The notes under the pieces are model-generated. The model was not told the DNA's origin. It made no database searches and was given only the letters and a program-made list of their open reading frames with translations. A stretch of 64,000 bases of DNA from Inia geoffrensis (Eukaryota; Chordata; Mammalia; Artiodactyla; Iniidae): positions 32,418,318 through 32,482,317 of the forward strand of contig CM070919.1 of assembly GCA_036417435.1 (NCBI GenBank), given 5' to 3'. Both the position numbers and the translations under genes were made by a program. Below are positions 11,931 through 24,502 of the stretch, in pieces (position 1 is the stretch's first letter; each line of letters starts with the position of its first letter).

Positions 11931-13136
11931 CTTTCAGGCACCTGAGAACATTAGAAGTATGTGGTCAGCCAAACGCAGTTGCAGAGCATGAGATTAGCTT
12001 GGATCACCGATGTAACTCACAGAAGTGCTATGGTCTACTTGTTTACTGCTATTTATATTTACTTTTAGGAGACAGCACTTTAAAGGGTGGTTACAGTGCT
12101 ATATAGATAGCAGGGCCTCTTCCAGCTCCTGTCCTGCTGGTTCCACAAGGATGAAGGTTTCCTGCTCATTCCCTCAGCTGTTTGTCTTGTTTTAATACGG
12201 GGCAGAATGATCCCAAATGCTGGGCCCTTTTCACTGACATCCAGTGTATTCCATGCCTTAACCTTGCAATTTCTTTTAATTGTATCACGATGTTTACTTT
12301 GCGGTTTTCTACTTCCAGTAATACATTTAAACGCAGAAAATGAGAGGCTAAAAAAACCATTGGAAGGTCTGAGGAGTGAAAAAATATGGAAGCCCGAGAA
12401 GTACAAAGAAGCCGCTCCCAACAGTCTCAACTGTGATTGAACTAAAGCAGACGACTCTTAATAGGGCATCCAGAATCCTCAGGCGGCATCCCAAGTCAGC
12501 AAGTGGCTGACACCCAAGCATCTACCTGCAGTCAACACTTGAGAATAATCTCTTCCATCTTCCTAAACCCATGGATTCTTGGTGGTACTGTCCCTAACCC
12601 TCCTGGCAAGAAAGACTTGCAAGCGAAGTGTTCAGGATTGATGCCTCTGCATACAGCAGAGAGTTTAGAATGGTGTGAAATACGCTGAGTATTCACAAGG
12701 AGTATCTGGCACATCTCAACCCATTAAATCATAATTTCCAGTATAAGCAAACGATTAAATCCCTGAATATGTATTTCTATAACTGATCTTTTGAATAAAT
12801 GTTAGATGTTTTATAATCCCTACATTGTGCTTAGTGCTGTAATAGCACTGCAAATATCACAGGATAAACCATTTTTATTTTATTTTAAAAGGACCAAATG
12901 AAAACTGCAAAGGAAACACGTGATAAGCAATTGTTAAAATTAGCCTTCCCTTGACAGAAGTCGTATTAGTACATAGACTTCTATACCTCTAGCTGCGGTG
13001 GCTATGCATTTCTAATAAAATAATTAAATGGATTATAAAATGTTTTACTGTAAACGTTGTCATTATTTTGCTAGATTCTGTGGGTAAAATATTGTAATTT
13101 TCTAGCAAGTTTTCTTCTCTTCAGAGTCAGTGCTAT
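11931..13136. other. Unrecognised sequence
   Basis: Contains a 116-codon minus frame (12080-12430) and small frames near 12.5-12.7 kb. None shows a domain, splice context or recognisable family. I see no repeat that I can name. Confidence 0.4.
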
Positions 13137-13990
13137 TGTAACCGAAAGTGGGGTCCGGCTGCTCCCCCCTCAAAGGCCATTAGAGAAGCCAGGTTGGTGG
13201 AAAGGAAATTTTTTTTTTTTTTGCGGTACGCGGGCCCCTCACTGTTGTGGCCTCTCCCGTTGCGGAGCACAGGCTCCGGACGCGCAGGCTCAGCGGCCAC
13301 GGCTCACGGGCCCAGCCGCTCCGCGGCATGTGGGATCCTCCCGGAACCGGGGCACGAACCCGCGTCCCCTGCATCGGTAGGCAGACTCTCAACCCCTGCG
13401 CCACCAGGGAAGCCCAGGAAAGTTTGCTTTATTTTGGATGCCGGTAACCAGGGCGGAGAGGGGTGGGGAGTGGACACCTGTCCAAAGGCCAGCTCCCCCT
13501 CCCCAGGCAGTCAGGGGGCAAGAGATTTTATAGACAGAGGGAGGGGCTACCTGTAGAAACAGCACAGGCAGCTCTGACAGTCATCTTGAAATTGGTCATT
13601 GGTGCTCTGACCAGCGTCATCTCGATAGTTTTAGGTACAGTTAATCTTCAGTTCCAGGGTCAGTTTGTTTCCATTTCTTTGAGGCCAATTCTCAGAATTG
13701 TGGCAGCTTATGTCTGGTTACAGCCTGGTCATCATGTGTTAATGTCTTCCACCTGGTGGGGTTTAGTATCAATAAGACAGCTCACAGGATACAGCTCAAG
13801 ACTATTATCTATAGCCCTTGAGGAGGACCTAAAGGTCCTTGACTATGCTTCATGACTAAACAATTATTATTTGGTCTCCTCTGACGGTTTTCCTTTGTTT
13901 CTGCATTTTCTCACTGCTCTTATTAAACATATTCTTAGGCTAAAGTTTTTCCACAGACGAAAGGCAGGTGGAGGACATGGATGGTAAGGA
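13137..13990 (-). mobile_element. Retroviral-type solo LTR, SINE-interrupted
   Basis: Read on the minus strand the segment has LTR architecture: a U3-like region (about 13990 to 13540), a TATA box TATAAAAT at 13532-13525, a poly(A) signal AATAAA at 13433-13428 about 95 bases further on, and a U5-like region ending in CA at 13137. The U5 end contains 'gcagccggaccccactttcg' just before the terminus. The U5-like part (13137-13208) is separated from the rest by a CHR SINE at 13209-13415. No gag, pol or env lies beside it, so it looks like a solo LTR, probably of gammaretrovirus-like class. The outer (U3) edge is uncertain. The 130-codon plus frame at 13463-13855 is a shadow. Confidence 0.65.
13209..13415 (-). 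mobile_element. CHR-type tRNA-derived SINE nested in LTR
   Basis: Poly-T 13209-13222, CHR body, then 'ctgcgccaccagggaagccc'. The short flanking duplication AGGAAA (13203-13208 and 13416-13421) fits a target-site duplication. The insertion point is about 12 bases downstream of the LTR AATAAA hexamer on the LTR strand. Confidence 0.94.
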
Positions 13991-14109
13991 CCATAGGGTG
14001 TTGCTCCATTTCACTGTGAAGTCCAATACACCCTTCACATCACTGTGCTCTAAGTTCTTAGAGATACAGCTCTGGGTGAATAACACCTAGTGATACAAAT
14101 GAATTAGTT

Positions 14110-14440
14110 ACTGATGATGCAACAGCAGGGATCTCAACAAACATCACACTGAGTGAAGGAAGCCAGGCATAGAGAGTATTACTGTATGATTCTATTCACA
14201 TTAAGCTCCAGAAAAGACCAGTATTATCTGCTGTGACAGAAACCAGATCACTGGCTGCCTAGGACTAGAGCTGAAGAGAGGACTGAGTGAGAAGGTGCAG
14301 GAAAGAAGTTTTGAAGTGTTGGAAACATCCTGTATCTTGATTTGGGAAGTGGTGACATGGGTGTGTACATTTATCAAGGCTCGTTGAAATGTGCATCTCA
14401 ATGGTACACTTTATATAAATTATACTTCAACGAAGTATGT
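14110..14440 (+). mobile_element. Old L1 (L1M-type) 3' UTR
   Basis: The text 'gtgaaggaagccaggcatag', 'agtattactgtatgattcta', 'tgtatcttgatttgggaagt' and a terminal 'taaattatacttcaacgaag' follow the order of an old mammalian L1 3' UTR. Its usual ending is a polypurine tract and an 'attatacctcaataaa'-like tail. Diverged, no coding capacity. Confidence 0.7.
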
Positions 14441-14924
14441 TAAAATAAACAAGAAAAGCCAACAAACAAGAGAAAGAACTGTCAGATTGGCATGAAGAAG
14501 CAGAAGTCGGTTTCCTGGAGAAAGAGATGTGAAGGTAACTGAAAGGTCAAAGTCGTCAGGGGTCGGAGGCACGATTACGCAGTTGCTCAGGGAAACCGTC
14601 TCTTAGGAGATGCACCTGAGAGTGAGAAGTTGCCCTGGAAGGTTGTTATCCTCAGGTCTTCTGGAAGAAGCAAATAAGACTCTCATTTGAGCCTCAGAGA
14701 AATAAAGAAGGAAGAGACAGGTGGAACGAGATCTTTCCTTTCACAAGTGACTGCGTTTCCCCACAGCCTGCATGGCGGCTGGACTGGAGCAGGAGGCAGC
14801 TTTCTGAGTCCTGCTGCAGGGCTGCTGCCGCTGTCCACCGTGCCTCCTGCACCCTCAGCAGTCAAGGCATCTCGTGCAGCAGGAGTACCCACGGGCTTTG
14901 GTGCCCCGAGCCAAGGACGAGAAT
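14441..14924. other. Unrecognised sequence
   Basis: The 88-codon plus frame (14687-14953) and its opposite-strand shadow have no domain that I recognise. Confidence 0.4.
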
Positions 14925-15110
14925 CCTCGTCTTGCCACCTACTAGCTGTGTGACTTTGGCCAAATTACTTAAATTCTATTTGGTCCCGTTTATTCATTGG
15001 TGACTGAGAAATATCCATGCAGTACTAAATGGGGTCGCACATACCAAGTACCAACTGCGGCGGCTGGCACATAGGAAGCTTGATGTTTTAACAGTAGCTC
15101 TTACTAAGCT
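14925..15110 (+). repeat. MIR SINE
   Basis: 'cacctactagctgtgtgact' followed by 'ttggccaaattacttaaatt' is the MIR core, and 'ggctggcacataggaagctt' is the MIR 3' region. Together they give good core conservation in sense orientation. Confidence 0.8.
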
Positions 15111-15327
15111 GCAGTAATAGAAACCAAGCGTCACGGTTCCCTTCTGCTTAATTACTGTTCTCTCTCATTTACGTTTTGTGAGAAAACTTACAGTTCAAAT
15201 AGGCTCTTCCACTCCTCTCATCTTAGCTGGTGTTATGAGTTACCCAAAGGTCTTTGTGCCACATCTTTCTTGTATGATCCCTAAATTGTTTTCAGGAGAA
15301 AAATCACACGTGAAGTGTAGCCTCATG

Positions 15328-15752
15328 ATGGGAATCCTGGTGGGCTGACAATTCCCCCCTCAGAGATGCGCACACCTTAATTCCTGGCACCTGTGAATAC
15401 ACTACCTTGCATGGTGGGATTAGTTAAGGGTCTTCAGATGGGAGATTAGATTATCCAGGTGGAGTCAATGTGACCCTGACCTTATAAGAGGGAGGCGCGC
15501 AGCTCCCAGCCATAGTTGGAGGTGTGCTGCTGGGAGCGAGGTGGCGGGTGATGTGCAGAAGAGGTCGTGAGCCCAGGAACACGGGCCCCTCGGGTCGCTG
15601 AAAGAGACACGGAATTCTTCCCTAGAGCCTCCGGGAGGAAAACAGCCCTGCCCAACATCTTGATTTTCCACGTCTGAAGGTAAGAACATACTTTTGTTGT
15701 GTTAAAGGGCTCTGTTTGCAGCAGTTGTTGCAGCAGCGGTGGGAAACTCATG
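15328..15752 (+). mobile_element. MaLR/MLT-like solo LTR
   Basis: The order of blocks matches an ancient mammalian MaLR-class LTR. They are 'ttaattcctggcacctgtga', 'ggagattagattatccaggt', 'gaccttataagagggaggcg', 'cctagagcctccgggaggaa', then 'tgttgcagcagcggtgggaa' near the 3' end. Two further copies of the same general type lie at 41.27 and 62.79 kb. I am not certain of the subfamily. The minus-strand frames here are shadows. Confidence 0.6.
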
Positions 15753-16844
15753 CAGGCGTGTTGGGTAACCTATGAGAAGCTCCACATATGCTCTCTGCAG
15801 ACGCCCCTGGACTCGAGTCACCTCAACTCTGAGACCGTGTTCCTGGTCCAACTCCCCTGAGGCTGCTTACGGCCCCTTGTTCCTAGGTTTCTTTGAGAGT
15901 CAAGGCCCCTACATCCCACCACCTTCCCACCCCATAGCTTTGGAGGGGGAGAGAGTCTCTCTTCTCTGCTGTCGAACTGGCAAATAACCACGCTGTCTCT
16001 AGCTATTCATTTTTTAAATATGTGCTGTGGGTTACAAGGCTCTTGCTGAGCTGGCCAAGGAATGACCCAGGGCAAACTCATCACTGCTAATGGGATAGCC
16101 AGAAAGCTCTGTATGTTTAACTGCAGCTAGAAATAGAGAGCAAGGGAATGCATCTCTTTTCTCCAGTCTCCTGAGCACACTTATGTGGCACTAAGGACTT
16201 AAACCGTCCCACAGTTTTCTTATGTTTAGAAAAGTAATAATTAAAATGAACATGTTCCACATCATTCTTTGAAATGAAAATTGTTTATAGTAACAACTTA
16301 GTAACAGCTACCTTTTAGGAAGAACTGTTCAATGAATAGTGTGTGTGTTTTTGTGTGTGTGTATGTATATATATATTTTGCTGCCTTGCAAAGTTCCTGG
16401 CAGAGCTGTTTTTTTCAGACTGATGACTGTGCAGAGAGCACTGCAGGTTGAATCACTTTAGAGATAATGAAACATTCAATTACAATAAAAATGCTTGTGT
16501 AATGGCTATAATTACAAAGGAAAGTGTTCCAGAGAATAAAAGCTATATTTGAAAAATATCTTGGGTTTCTTGTGGTTCTAAATGTAAGAAGAAGTGTAGA
16601 GGAGGCAATCACTCTGGACGTCCCTTTGTTTTCAAGTGAATGTAGATGGAAATTCGTAAATACCTGTTTCAGGGTCCTCTGAATTTGGTAACTTTCTCTG
16701 GAAGAAGATTCAATGGTGGTAAATACCAGTGGGAGGGCATAAGGAATCGGAACCTTGCAAAATAGGGTAAAATCCAATGGAAAGGACCACTCTCTGGACG
16801 CACGAAACCACGAAGCCTTACATCACTGCCTCAGAAGCTCTGTG
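15753..16844. other. Unrecognised sequence with a short TG/TA-rich tract
   Basis: An imperfect TG-rich then TA-rich tract lies at about 16340-16378. The 120-codon minus frame (16415-16777) has no recognisable family and lies in ordinary AT-rich sequence. Confidence 0.4.
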
Positions 16845-16945
16845 ATAGTTTCTCAACTCTGGCTGAGGGTTCAGGGGAATCACCTGGGGGGCTTTCAGTA
16901 TCTGACACCCGATCCCAGCCCCAGAGACAAGGGCTTAATTGGCTT
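16845..16945 (+). mobile_element. MER5-like hAT DNA transposon fragment
   Basis: 'tttctcaactctggctgagg', 'ggaatcacctggggggcttt' and 'cccgatcccagccccagaga' follow the order of the left half of MER5A-like (hAT-Charlie) elements. The right terminal repeat is not clear. Confidence 0.6.
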
Positions 16946-18598
16946 GGGGTGTGGCCTGATGGGTTATTAAAGGCTCTTTCTGCCTCGGTGGTTGGAGTGT
17001 TCAGCCAGGTCAGCGACCCCACCCGCGTTTCTTCCTGGGATCTCTGACACTGCTGAGATCCATCCTTAGTCAATGGCCCGGCCCCCTCTTAGTTAAAAAA
17101 CAAAAACAAAAACATGATTTTCAACATTACTCCTTCCATGAAAGACAAGTAGTGACTCAGCCTGAGGCAGCGCAGAATAGCTGCCTCCACATGATGTTAT
17201 AAACTAAATATCATCAAAACATCGAGACCCTGCCACCAGTTTTGTCTTCCCATTAAAACGTCCTCAAACGACTCGGCCCATTAGTGAGTGGATGGTGAAC
17301 AGCTGTTATTTGAGAAGCATCTTAGTGCTGTGAATCCCAGCCTTTAGCCTGAGAAATCCTCCCTCCTGGCCCTTATTTACACTGCTGTCCGTCTTGTGCC
17401 AACATCTACAGGCCTGTCATTGAAAAGTATCTTAATTCAGATGAGACGGAAAGGAAAAAGGAATACATTTTGTAGATGTGTGGACATTCAAGGTTGTCCT
17501 GCTTTAATTGAAAGTACTTCTTAGCTTTAAAATTTTACAGCCTTATTTATTGTGATGTTAATTCAGTACTCTATTAACATAAGTATCATATGTAACTGTA
17601 ACGAATTATTGATATCAGTAACTTTATCTCTTTTCTAGTATGTGCTGTGGGCTTCCTAACCTAGAAGTTGTGTGGTATAAGGGGATGTATATGGAGTGCT
17701 TTGTTCTTATCAGGCATCAGGCTCATTTCTTAGAGGGTGAATGAAACCTACGTTATGCCTCAAAGAGTTTTAAAAGTTGAAGTTCAGTTGTAATGGAGCT
17801 TTTGAGCCTCTTTCTTTCTGCCAGAATGCTCTGAAATTGTCCGAGCTGGGACAAAGCGGTGGTAAGCTTCAGTCTTTGCTCCTGCCTCAAACCATATAAA
17901 CAAACTATATAATAGAGCACACACAAATACGGTGTGATTAACAAGAGTAAAAGAATTTCTGTGGAGAAGGACCTGTGAAGAGTTCCTAAGAAAGTAGGGA
18001 AGATGGTACTGGAGAGTGAAATGGCGGCACATGGGAATATTGAGAGCCCGCAGAAGGGAGGCTCACAGTGATGGGGCCACATCAAGGCCATTCATGCCTG
18101 GAGGTCGTGGAGCCCGGCAGCAGGAGAGGTGTTAGGATCACCTGGCAGGGAGATGCATTCAAGCCCTGCAGAGGGACCTGTCAGGCTGCTTGATCCTTGC
18201 ATGTTCCCGTCTCTTCTGTGAGCCAAGCTGTGAGACGGGGCATCTAAAAGTGGCAGCATTCCTGAACACAGATGCAGGGCGGTGCTCCGAGCGGCAGCTT
18301 TTGCAAAGCTCAGCAGTCAGGGGACTGAGGTTTCCTGCTGGGGTGCTTCCCATTCTAGCACAAGAGGGGGGTGCTTTCTGGGAGGCTGTTCCTGTCCCTA
18401 TCCTAAGGTGGACTGCCTGAGGACAAAAAATAACCTCAGTGTGACTAGATTCTTGGAGAAAATATTTAAAATGGACATAGCAGACAATTTGTATGTAAAC
18501 ATATAATTGCCTCAAGTCAATAAGAAGTAAAAACCTCTAGAAGAGGTGGGTGAAGGATTGTAATGGAATTCAGGGAGTGGAAAATAAAAAGGCTTCTC
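16946..18598. other. Unrecognised sequence
   Basis: Includes a 112-codon minus frame (17753-18091) and a 118-codon minus frame (18159-18515). Neither has a nameable domain, and neither is flanked by convincing splice sites. An A-rich (CAAAAA) tract lies near 17095. Confidence 0.4.
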
Positions 18599-18599
18599 A

Positions 18600-18715
18600 G
18601 GAGTTCCCTGGTGGCCTAGTGGTTAGGATTCCAGACTTTCACCGCTGTGACCCGGGTTCAGTCCCTGGTTGGGGAACTGAGATCCTGCAAGCCACGCAGC
18701 GCAGCCCCCCAAAAA
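18600..18715 (+). mobile_element. CHR-1-like tRNA-derived SINE (short form)
   Basis: The element begins GGAGTTCCCTGGTGGCC, with an A-box-like 'tggcctagtgg' (18612-18622) and a B box GGTTCAGTCCC (18655-18665). It ends in a C/A-rich tail near 18715. It lacks the long tRNA-unrelated body of the other CHR copies. Imperfect flanking repeats of the type AAAGGCTTCTCA / AATGGCCTCCTCA suggest target-site duplications. The 76-codon frame across it is an artefact. Confidence 0.88.
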
Positions 18716-18844
18716 TGGCCTCCTCACATGGAGCAATCCTCAACTTAGCCATATACTTAGAAACTGAAATTAAAAAATAATAATGAAATAGTTAATTGGA
18801 AAAAAATCTAAGTCTGACAGTTGCAGCAGCGATAAAGTTAAGGG

Positions 18845-20222
18845 AGAAGCATACGATCTTAAAATGTACCATTTATTCATTCATCTGTCTGTCGTTGGAT
18901 ACTTGGTTTGCTTCCACCATTAGTCTGCTGTGAATAATGCTCTTATGAACATGGTAGCACAAAACTTGTTCAAGTCTCTGCTTTCTCTTTTGGGTATACA
19001 CTCAAGTTGAATTGTTGGGCCATAGGGTAGTTCTATCTTTAGTTTTTTGAAGAAATGCTGTGTTTTCCTCAATGACTGCATTGTACTACCATCAACAATA
19101 GACAGGGGTTCCAATTTCTCTATATACTTGCCAATATTTGTTGTAATTTTTTTAGATAGTAGGTATCTTAGTAGATGTAAGTTAGTATCTCAGTATGGTT
19201 TTATTTGCATTTCTCTAATGATGAGTGATGATTGTCTTTTCATGTACTTACAGGCCATGTGTGTATCTTCTCTGGAGAAATACCTAAGTTCTTTGCCCAT
19301 TTTTTAAAACAAATTTGATTTTTGTTTAGTAGGTGTTCTTTATATACTCTAGATGTTAATTCCCTATCAGATAGTGATTTGCTAATATATTCTTCCATTC
19401 CATGGGTTGCCTTTTCACTATGTTGATAGTGTACTTGGCACATAAGATCTTAATTTTGATGTTCAATTTACATGTTTTTGGTGTCCTATCCAAGAGATAA
19501 TTGGGAAATCCAATGCTGTGAAACTATTCACCCATGTTTGCTCCCAAGAATTTAACAGTTCCAGATCATTTAGACTTTCCATTTTGAGTTAATTTTTGTA
19601 TATGGCATAAGGTAAGGGTCCATCTTGAGGCTTTCTATCCTTTTACTGTCTATGCCTCTTTATGACAGTATCACACTTCTTTGCAAAACTTGCTATGAAG
19701 CTATGGTAAGCAGTTGGGAAATGGGAGACTGTAACTTGGTTATTGAGATTCCATGTGAATTTTAGGATGAATTTTTCTACTTTTGCCAATCACTTCATTG
19801 GGATTTTGATACGGATTGAATTGACTCTGTAAATCATTTTGGGTAGTGTTGTCATCTTAACAACATTCTTCCAGTCCATGAACGTGATGTCTTTCCCTTT
19901 ACTTGTCATATTTAATTTCTTTCAGCAGTGTTTTATAGTTTTCAGCATACATGTCTTTTTGACTCCTTGGTTAAGTTAATCCTAAGCTGCTTCTTGATCC
20001 TATTGTAAATGGAATTGTGTTTTTAATTTCCTTTTCAGTTGGTTTATATATCGAAATGCCAATATATTTTTATATCCAGAAATGCACTGAGTTCTTTTAG
20101 TTCTAACAGTTTGGTGTTTTGTGTAAGCTTTAGGGTTTGCATTTCAATTTTTAGGTCTTGTCATGTGCAAATAGGTAATTTTATTCTAGGACTTCTAGTA
20201 TTATGAAAGTAGCAAGAGAAGT
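18845..20222 (-). mobile_element. Old L1 fragment (ORF2 3' half), antisense
   Basis: The minus strand carries a broken L1 ORF2 C-terminal half. Examples on the plus strand are 'tgcatttctctaatgatgag', 'tctttgcccattttttaaaa' and 'ccatgggttgccttttcact', all standard antisense L1 blocks in the right order. Stops and indels throughout. The frames at 18920-19443 are fragments of it. Confidence 0.8.
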
Positions 20223-20234
20223 CATTCTTGTCTG

Positions 20235-23215
20235 TCTTTAAATATTTTAAAATAACTGTTAAAGCAAAAACTGATTATATATAAAGTTTTACAGCTTAAG
20301 TAGATGCAAAATATGACAAGAATATAATGTATGGGAGGGGAAACAAGTATACAGTTGTAAGGCTTTTCTGTATGTACTGAAGATACACTAAAAGATGTAT
20401 ATTAAACATAGCAAACAATGAAAACAAAAATGCAGCTATTAGGCTTCTGGGGATATAAGAAGTTCTAAACTCACTCAATCTACAAGAATGTGAAAAAGAT
20501 GTACAAAGAACAGTGGTAACAAATAGAAAACAAGATCAACCATATGAATTAAATGTTAAATGACCTAATAACCAACTAAAAGCAGATGTTAAACTCAATT
20601 AAAAAAGCAGGAACCAATTATATGCTATCTCCCACATACTTATTTTATAAAGATATAGAGTGGTTAAATATAAAAGTTTAAATACTATAATATAGTAACA
20701 CAAATTACTTCATATCAGATTAAGTAGACTTCAGAAGGAGAAATATTACCAAGGATAAGGAAGAATATTTGATAAGTTGGTCAATTACAAAGATACAAAA
20801 CTCCTATCTGTATATGCAAAATAAGCTTAAGTATGCAGAGAAAATCTAATCAAAGTATAAGGAAAACTGGATAACTCAATTACAGCATGTCTGCAGTTAT
20901 ACAGATAAGGACACAAAAGATGTGAAGAATGCCAGCAAGCAACCACACCTATAACATTTATGGAATAATATGCCAAACAGCAAAAAACGTTCTCAAATGC
21001 CCACAGAACATTGATCAAGACCATATTCTGGGCCACAAAATGTCTCAATTTTTAAAGGATTAGAAAAATGATTATCTTCTGAGCATTTTGAAATTAAATG
21101 AGAAATCAGCGTAAAGACACATAAAATCAAACAGTGGGAAGTAATGTAGTGTACTTCTAAAGGATTCATTGGTTATAAAGGAAATAAAGTATTTTAAAAT
21201 GTTTCAAAATAAATTAAAATTCACACATTAAAACTTCTGAGATGCAGGTAAGGCCGTGCTTACAGGGATATTTATAATATTAGGTGCTGATGTTAGAAAA
21301 GAAAGAGTCCAAATCAATGATATAAACTTCAACCCTAAGAAACTAAAGCATGCAGAGCAAAGTAAACACAGGTGAATAGCAGAAAGAAATAATAAAAATG
21401 AAAGCCATAAATGACAAAATAATAAGGGTCAATGAAACCAAGAACTGTTTCTTTGGAAAGATCAATAGATAAAATTACCATGATCAGGAATAAAAAAGCA
21501 GATAATCACAGGAGATGGTACGGATATTTAAATGTCAGTGAACTATAGCTTCTAGGCCTAATCTAGCCTGCTGTTCACTAAAAGTCTTAGTGGAGCCCAG
21601 CCATAGCTGTTTTCATGCCTATACTGCTTTTGTACTATAATAGCAGAGTTGAATAATTGTGACAATGTATGGCACACAAAGCCTAAAATATCTGGCATCT
21701 TACAGAAAGTTTACTAATCCCTGTTTATCAATAATAAAGAGAAATTATATAAAAAAATGTGTACCAATTTAATAAAAAACTTATGTGAAATGGGCAATTT
21801 TCCAGAGAAGCACTAAAGGTATATCTCACTAGGACGTGAAAATGTTAACCTGATTCCATTTGATATCACAAACCTCCAAATGAAAATTTCTCTCCAGATA
21901 CATTTTGAAAAAATTACCAATTCCGCACACCACAGCAGGACACATTCTAACTCATCTTAGGGGGCGAACATTACTCTGATAATAAAACAAAACTTAAGAC
22001 CTTACAAGAAAGGAGGTCTACAGACAATACCACTTAAGCACATAGACAAGATCTTTAAGAACATTTTAGCAAGTCAAATCCAGCAATGGATAAAAGAATA
22101 ATGACAAACGGGCTTATCACAGGAATCCAAGTATGGCTTATTTGGACATCAGTGTTATAAACCATATTAACTAGTTAAGGAAGAAAAATCATTTCAGAGG
22201 ATTCAGAGAGATTTGTCAAAATTCAGTCATCCATGATAAAATTCTCAACGAGATAACATTAGAAGGAAAAATCTGCAACACAATAAAGGACTTCTGTGGG
22301 AAAAACCTAACATCATACTTTATAGTGAAAAAAGCAATGCCCAAGGCAAAGATTTCTCCCTTTAACATTTACATTCTACATTGAATCAAAAGTCCTGGCT
22401 GTAGTAACAGGCGGAGCAAGGAAAAATGCACTGGCATTGGAAAAGAATGTCTGCATTTGCAAATGACATGATTTCCTAAGTGCAAAATCTATAGAATATG
22501 TAAGTTGCTAGTGAAACTACAAAGCATGTAGGATACAAGTTCAATGTGGAAATCTCAATTTGTATTTCTCGGTACTTTCAGCAAAAAAATTGAAAATTGA
22601 AATAAAAATGCTATTTATGATAGCATCAAATGACAAAGTGTTTAGGGGTACATTTAAGAAAATATGGTCGAGAAATGTACACTGAAATATTGCTGAAATT
22701 AAAGAAATGGTGAGATATACCTATTTATAGATTGAAAGACAATCTTTGAAAAATTCCAATCCTCTATGACTTAATCTCTAGGTGCAGAACAGTCCATATC
22801 AATAGTACAGCAACACGTTTTATAAAAATTGACAAACTAGTTCTAAAATTCATGGTAAAGTAATTAGAATAACCAAAACAATTTTGAAAAATTTTGGAAG
22901 ATACATAGTACTTGATTTCAAGATTTGAAACCTACAGTAGAAACAGTTGGGTGTTTGTCTAAGGACAGACATACAGATCAATGCAACCATATAGAATGGT
23001 CAGAAATGTATCTGTACCTTTATGGTCAATTGATTTTTGACAAAGGAACGAAGGCAATTCAAAAGAGTAAGTAAGGATTTTAACAAATGGTCCTGGAAGC
23101 TGACTATCCATGTGGAAAAACAGTGAACCTCAGTTCTTACATCTTATACAAATACTAACTTGAATTGGATCGTAACTTATAAGAACTACAACTGTAAAAA
23201 TCCCACAGAAACAGG
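20235..23215 (+). mobile_element. Old L1 ORF2 region, sense, with an hAT insertion
   Basis: From about 20.24 kb the orientation flips and broken L1 ORF2 text runs in sense. The order goes from the endonuclease side, through the reverse transcriptase ('tttgcaaatgacatgatttc' at about 22457, the diverged counterpart of the FADD-motif region), to 'ggtcaattgatttttgacaa' and 'actatccatgtggaaaaaca' near the end. It is very diverged and without usable frames. An hAT-type element interrupts it at about 21.54-21.72 kb. Its content overlaps that of the antisense L1 immediately to the left, so these are two separate insertions. Confidence 0.75.
21536..21722 (+). mobile_element. hAT-type DNA transposon remnant inside L1
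   Basis: The segment starts 'gtgaactatagcttctaggc' and ends 'acagaaagtttactaatccc', with 'gcctaaaatatctggcatct' inside. These match, in order, an abundant short mammalian hAT-derived element. I cannot fix the subfamily, and the 8-bp target duplication is not evident. Confidence 0.6.
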
Positions 23216-23936
23216 AGGAAACTGAGACTTGAGTTAGTTTCTTTTTACAATCCACAATGAGTATAAGTCAAAACTATTTACATATTCCTTTTATTCCACT
23301 TGTGAAGTGATGGTTGCTTTACTCAGTATCTACAAATCTGAGCTCTCACTTTAAAGAAAGATATGACTTTTTATTCCACATCTATCTGCCAGAGACAAGT
23401 TAATCTGATTCATCTTGAGGTAATGCAGTCTACATAATAGAGGTAATGCAGATTTTATATACATTTTAGTGGCAGATTTCAGGAAGTGGAAGAATCTCAT
23501 TGGCACAAACACTTCACAAAACAGAAGAAAATACAGTTGACTGGGACTAAGTGAACAGATGTATTTTTAGTTGGCAGACTTCCTTGAGAAAACTTAATCT
23601 GCTAAACACCTACATCAGGTTAAGAGATCTAATTCTTCCTGAAGACTGCCAGTAAAATGGATATGTGTTCATTTTGATGTGTCCTTGACAAGACATCTGC
23701 TTGAATATGGAGTTGCTGGGCTTATGGAGATTGTTTCTTTCCTGTGTGGTCACATCTCTTCCTAGATTTTCACTTGCTTGCTTGACCAAGTCCCACACTG
23801 TAGGCTGTATCACCTAGAACCCGCCACTCCCACTCTCCTGACTTCAACCATCATCGATTTCAATTGATAATCTTGTCACGTAGATTATCTGACTCTGCCA
23901 TCATTTTATAACTTCTGCTGGCCTAATTCAATTGTT
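23216..23936. other. Unrecognised sequence
   Basis: No element or exon that I can name. Confidence 0.4.
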
Positions 23937-24000
23937 ATCTGTAATACCCAATTTTACTTTAAGGACATATCTGTAATACCCAATTTTACTTTAAGGACAT
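23937..24000 (+). repeat. Perfect 2 x 32-bp tandem duplication
   Basis: The 32-base unit beginning ATCTGTAATACCCAATTTTA and ending TTTAAGGACAT occurs twice, head to tail with no mismatch (23937-23968 and 23969-24000). Absence of divergence in otherwise unconstrained DNA suggests a recent duplication or replication slippage. Confidence 0.95.
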
Positions 24001-24502
24001 AGGTATATGGTTTTTCATAATTTCCTCTGCAGGAAATTGAGTTTGGAACACCTGGCAGTGATGGTGCTTAAGTAGCAATATTATTCTTGATACAGAGTAT
24101 GTGGTGAAAGTGGCAGAGATTATTCATCCTCATTAAAAAATGAGAGTGAGTCCATCTCGTATCATTTGTGGTGATGAACATATTTCAAGGAAACAGTAGC
24201 TTCTATTTTCTCGGGAGAATGCTTTCAGTACCAACGGTGAGAGATCAATTTATCACCAATTGTTTAGACACGATGATCCATCTTGACAATTGGAAGCAGA
24301 AGGCCAATATATCCTGGGTCTCTTTTAGAATGTATTTGGGGAACTTAATTTTTTATTCTGCTTTTCCATAATTGTTTATATCTAGACCTTATAACTTACA
24401 GATTATGAAATTAAATAAAATAACAATATAAGCACCATAACACAATTATAATCTCCAATACCTACAATAACCACTCTTTAGTTTTAGATTATACACTGTA
24501 AC

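Noticed and set aside
13463..13855. 130-codon plus frame in a GC-richer patch
   Set aside because: It is antisense to an LTR whose own TATA box and poly(A) signal are on the other strand; no domain.
18600..18680. A tRNA gene, because A and B boxes are visible
   Set aside because: The segment begins with the CHR SINE head, has no complete cloverleaf and ends in a SINE tail.
18845..23215. Antisense then sense L1 as a single twin-primed insertion
   Set aside because: The two parts cover overlapping stretches of ORF2 rather than adjacent ones, and no enclosing target duplication was seen; two separate old insertions fit better.
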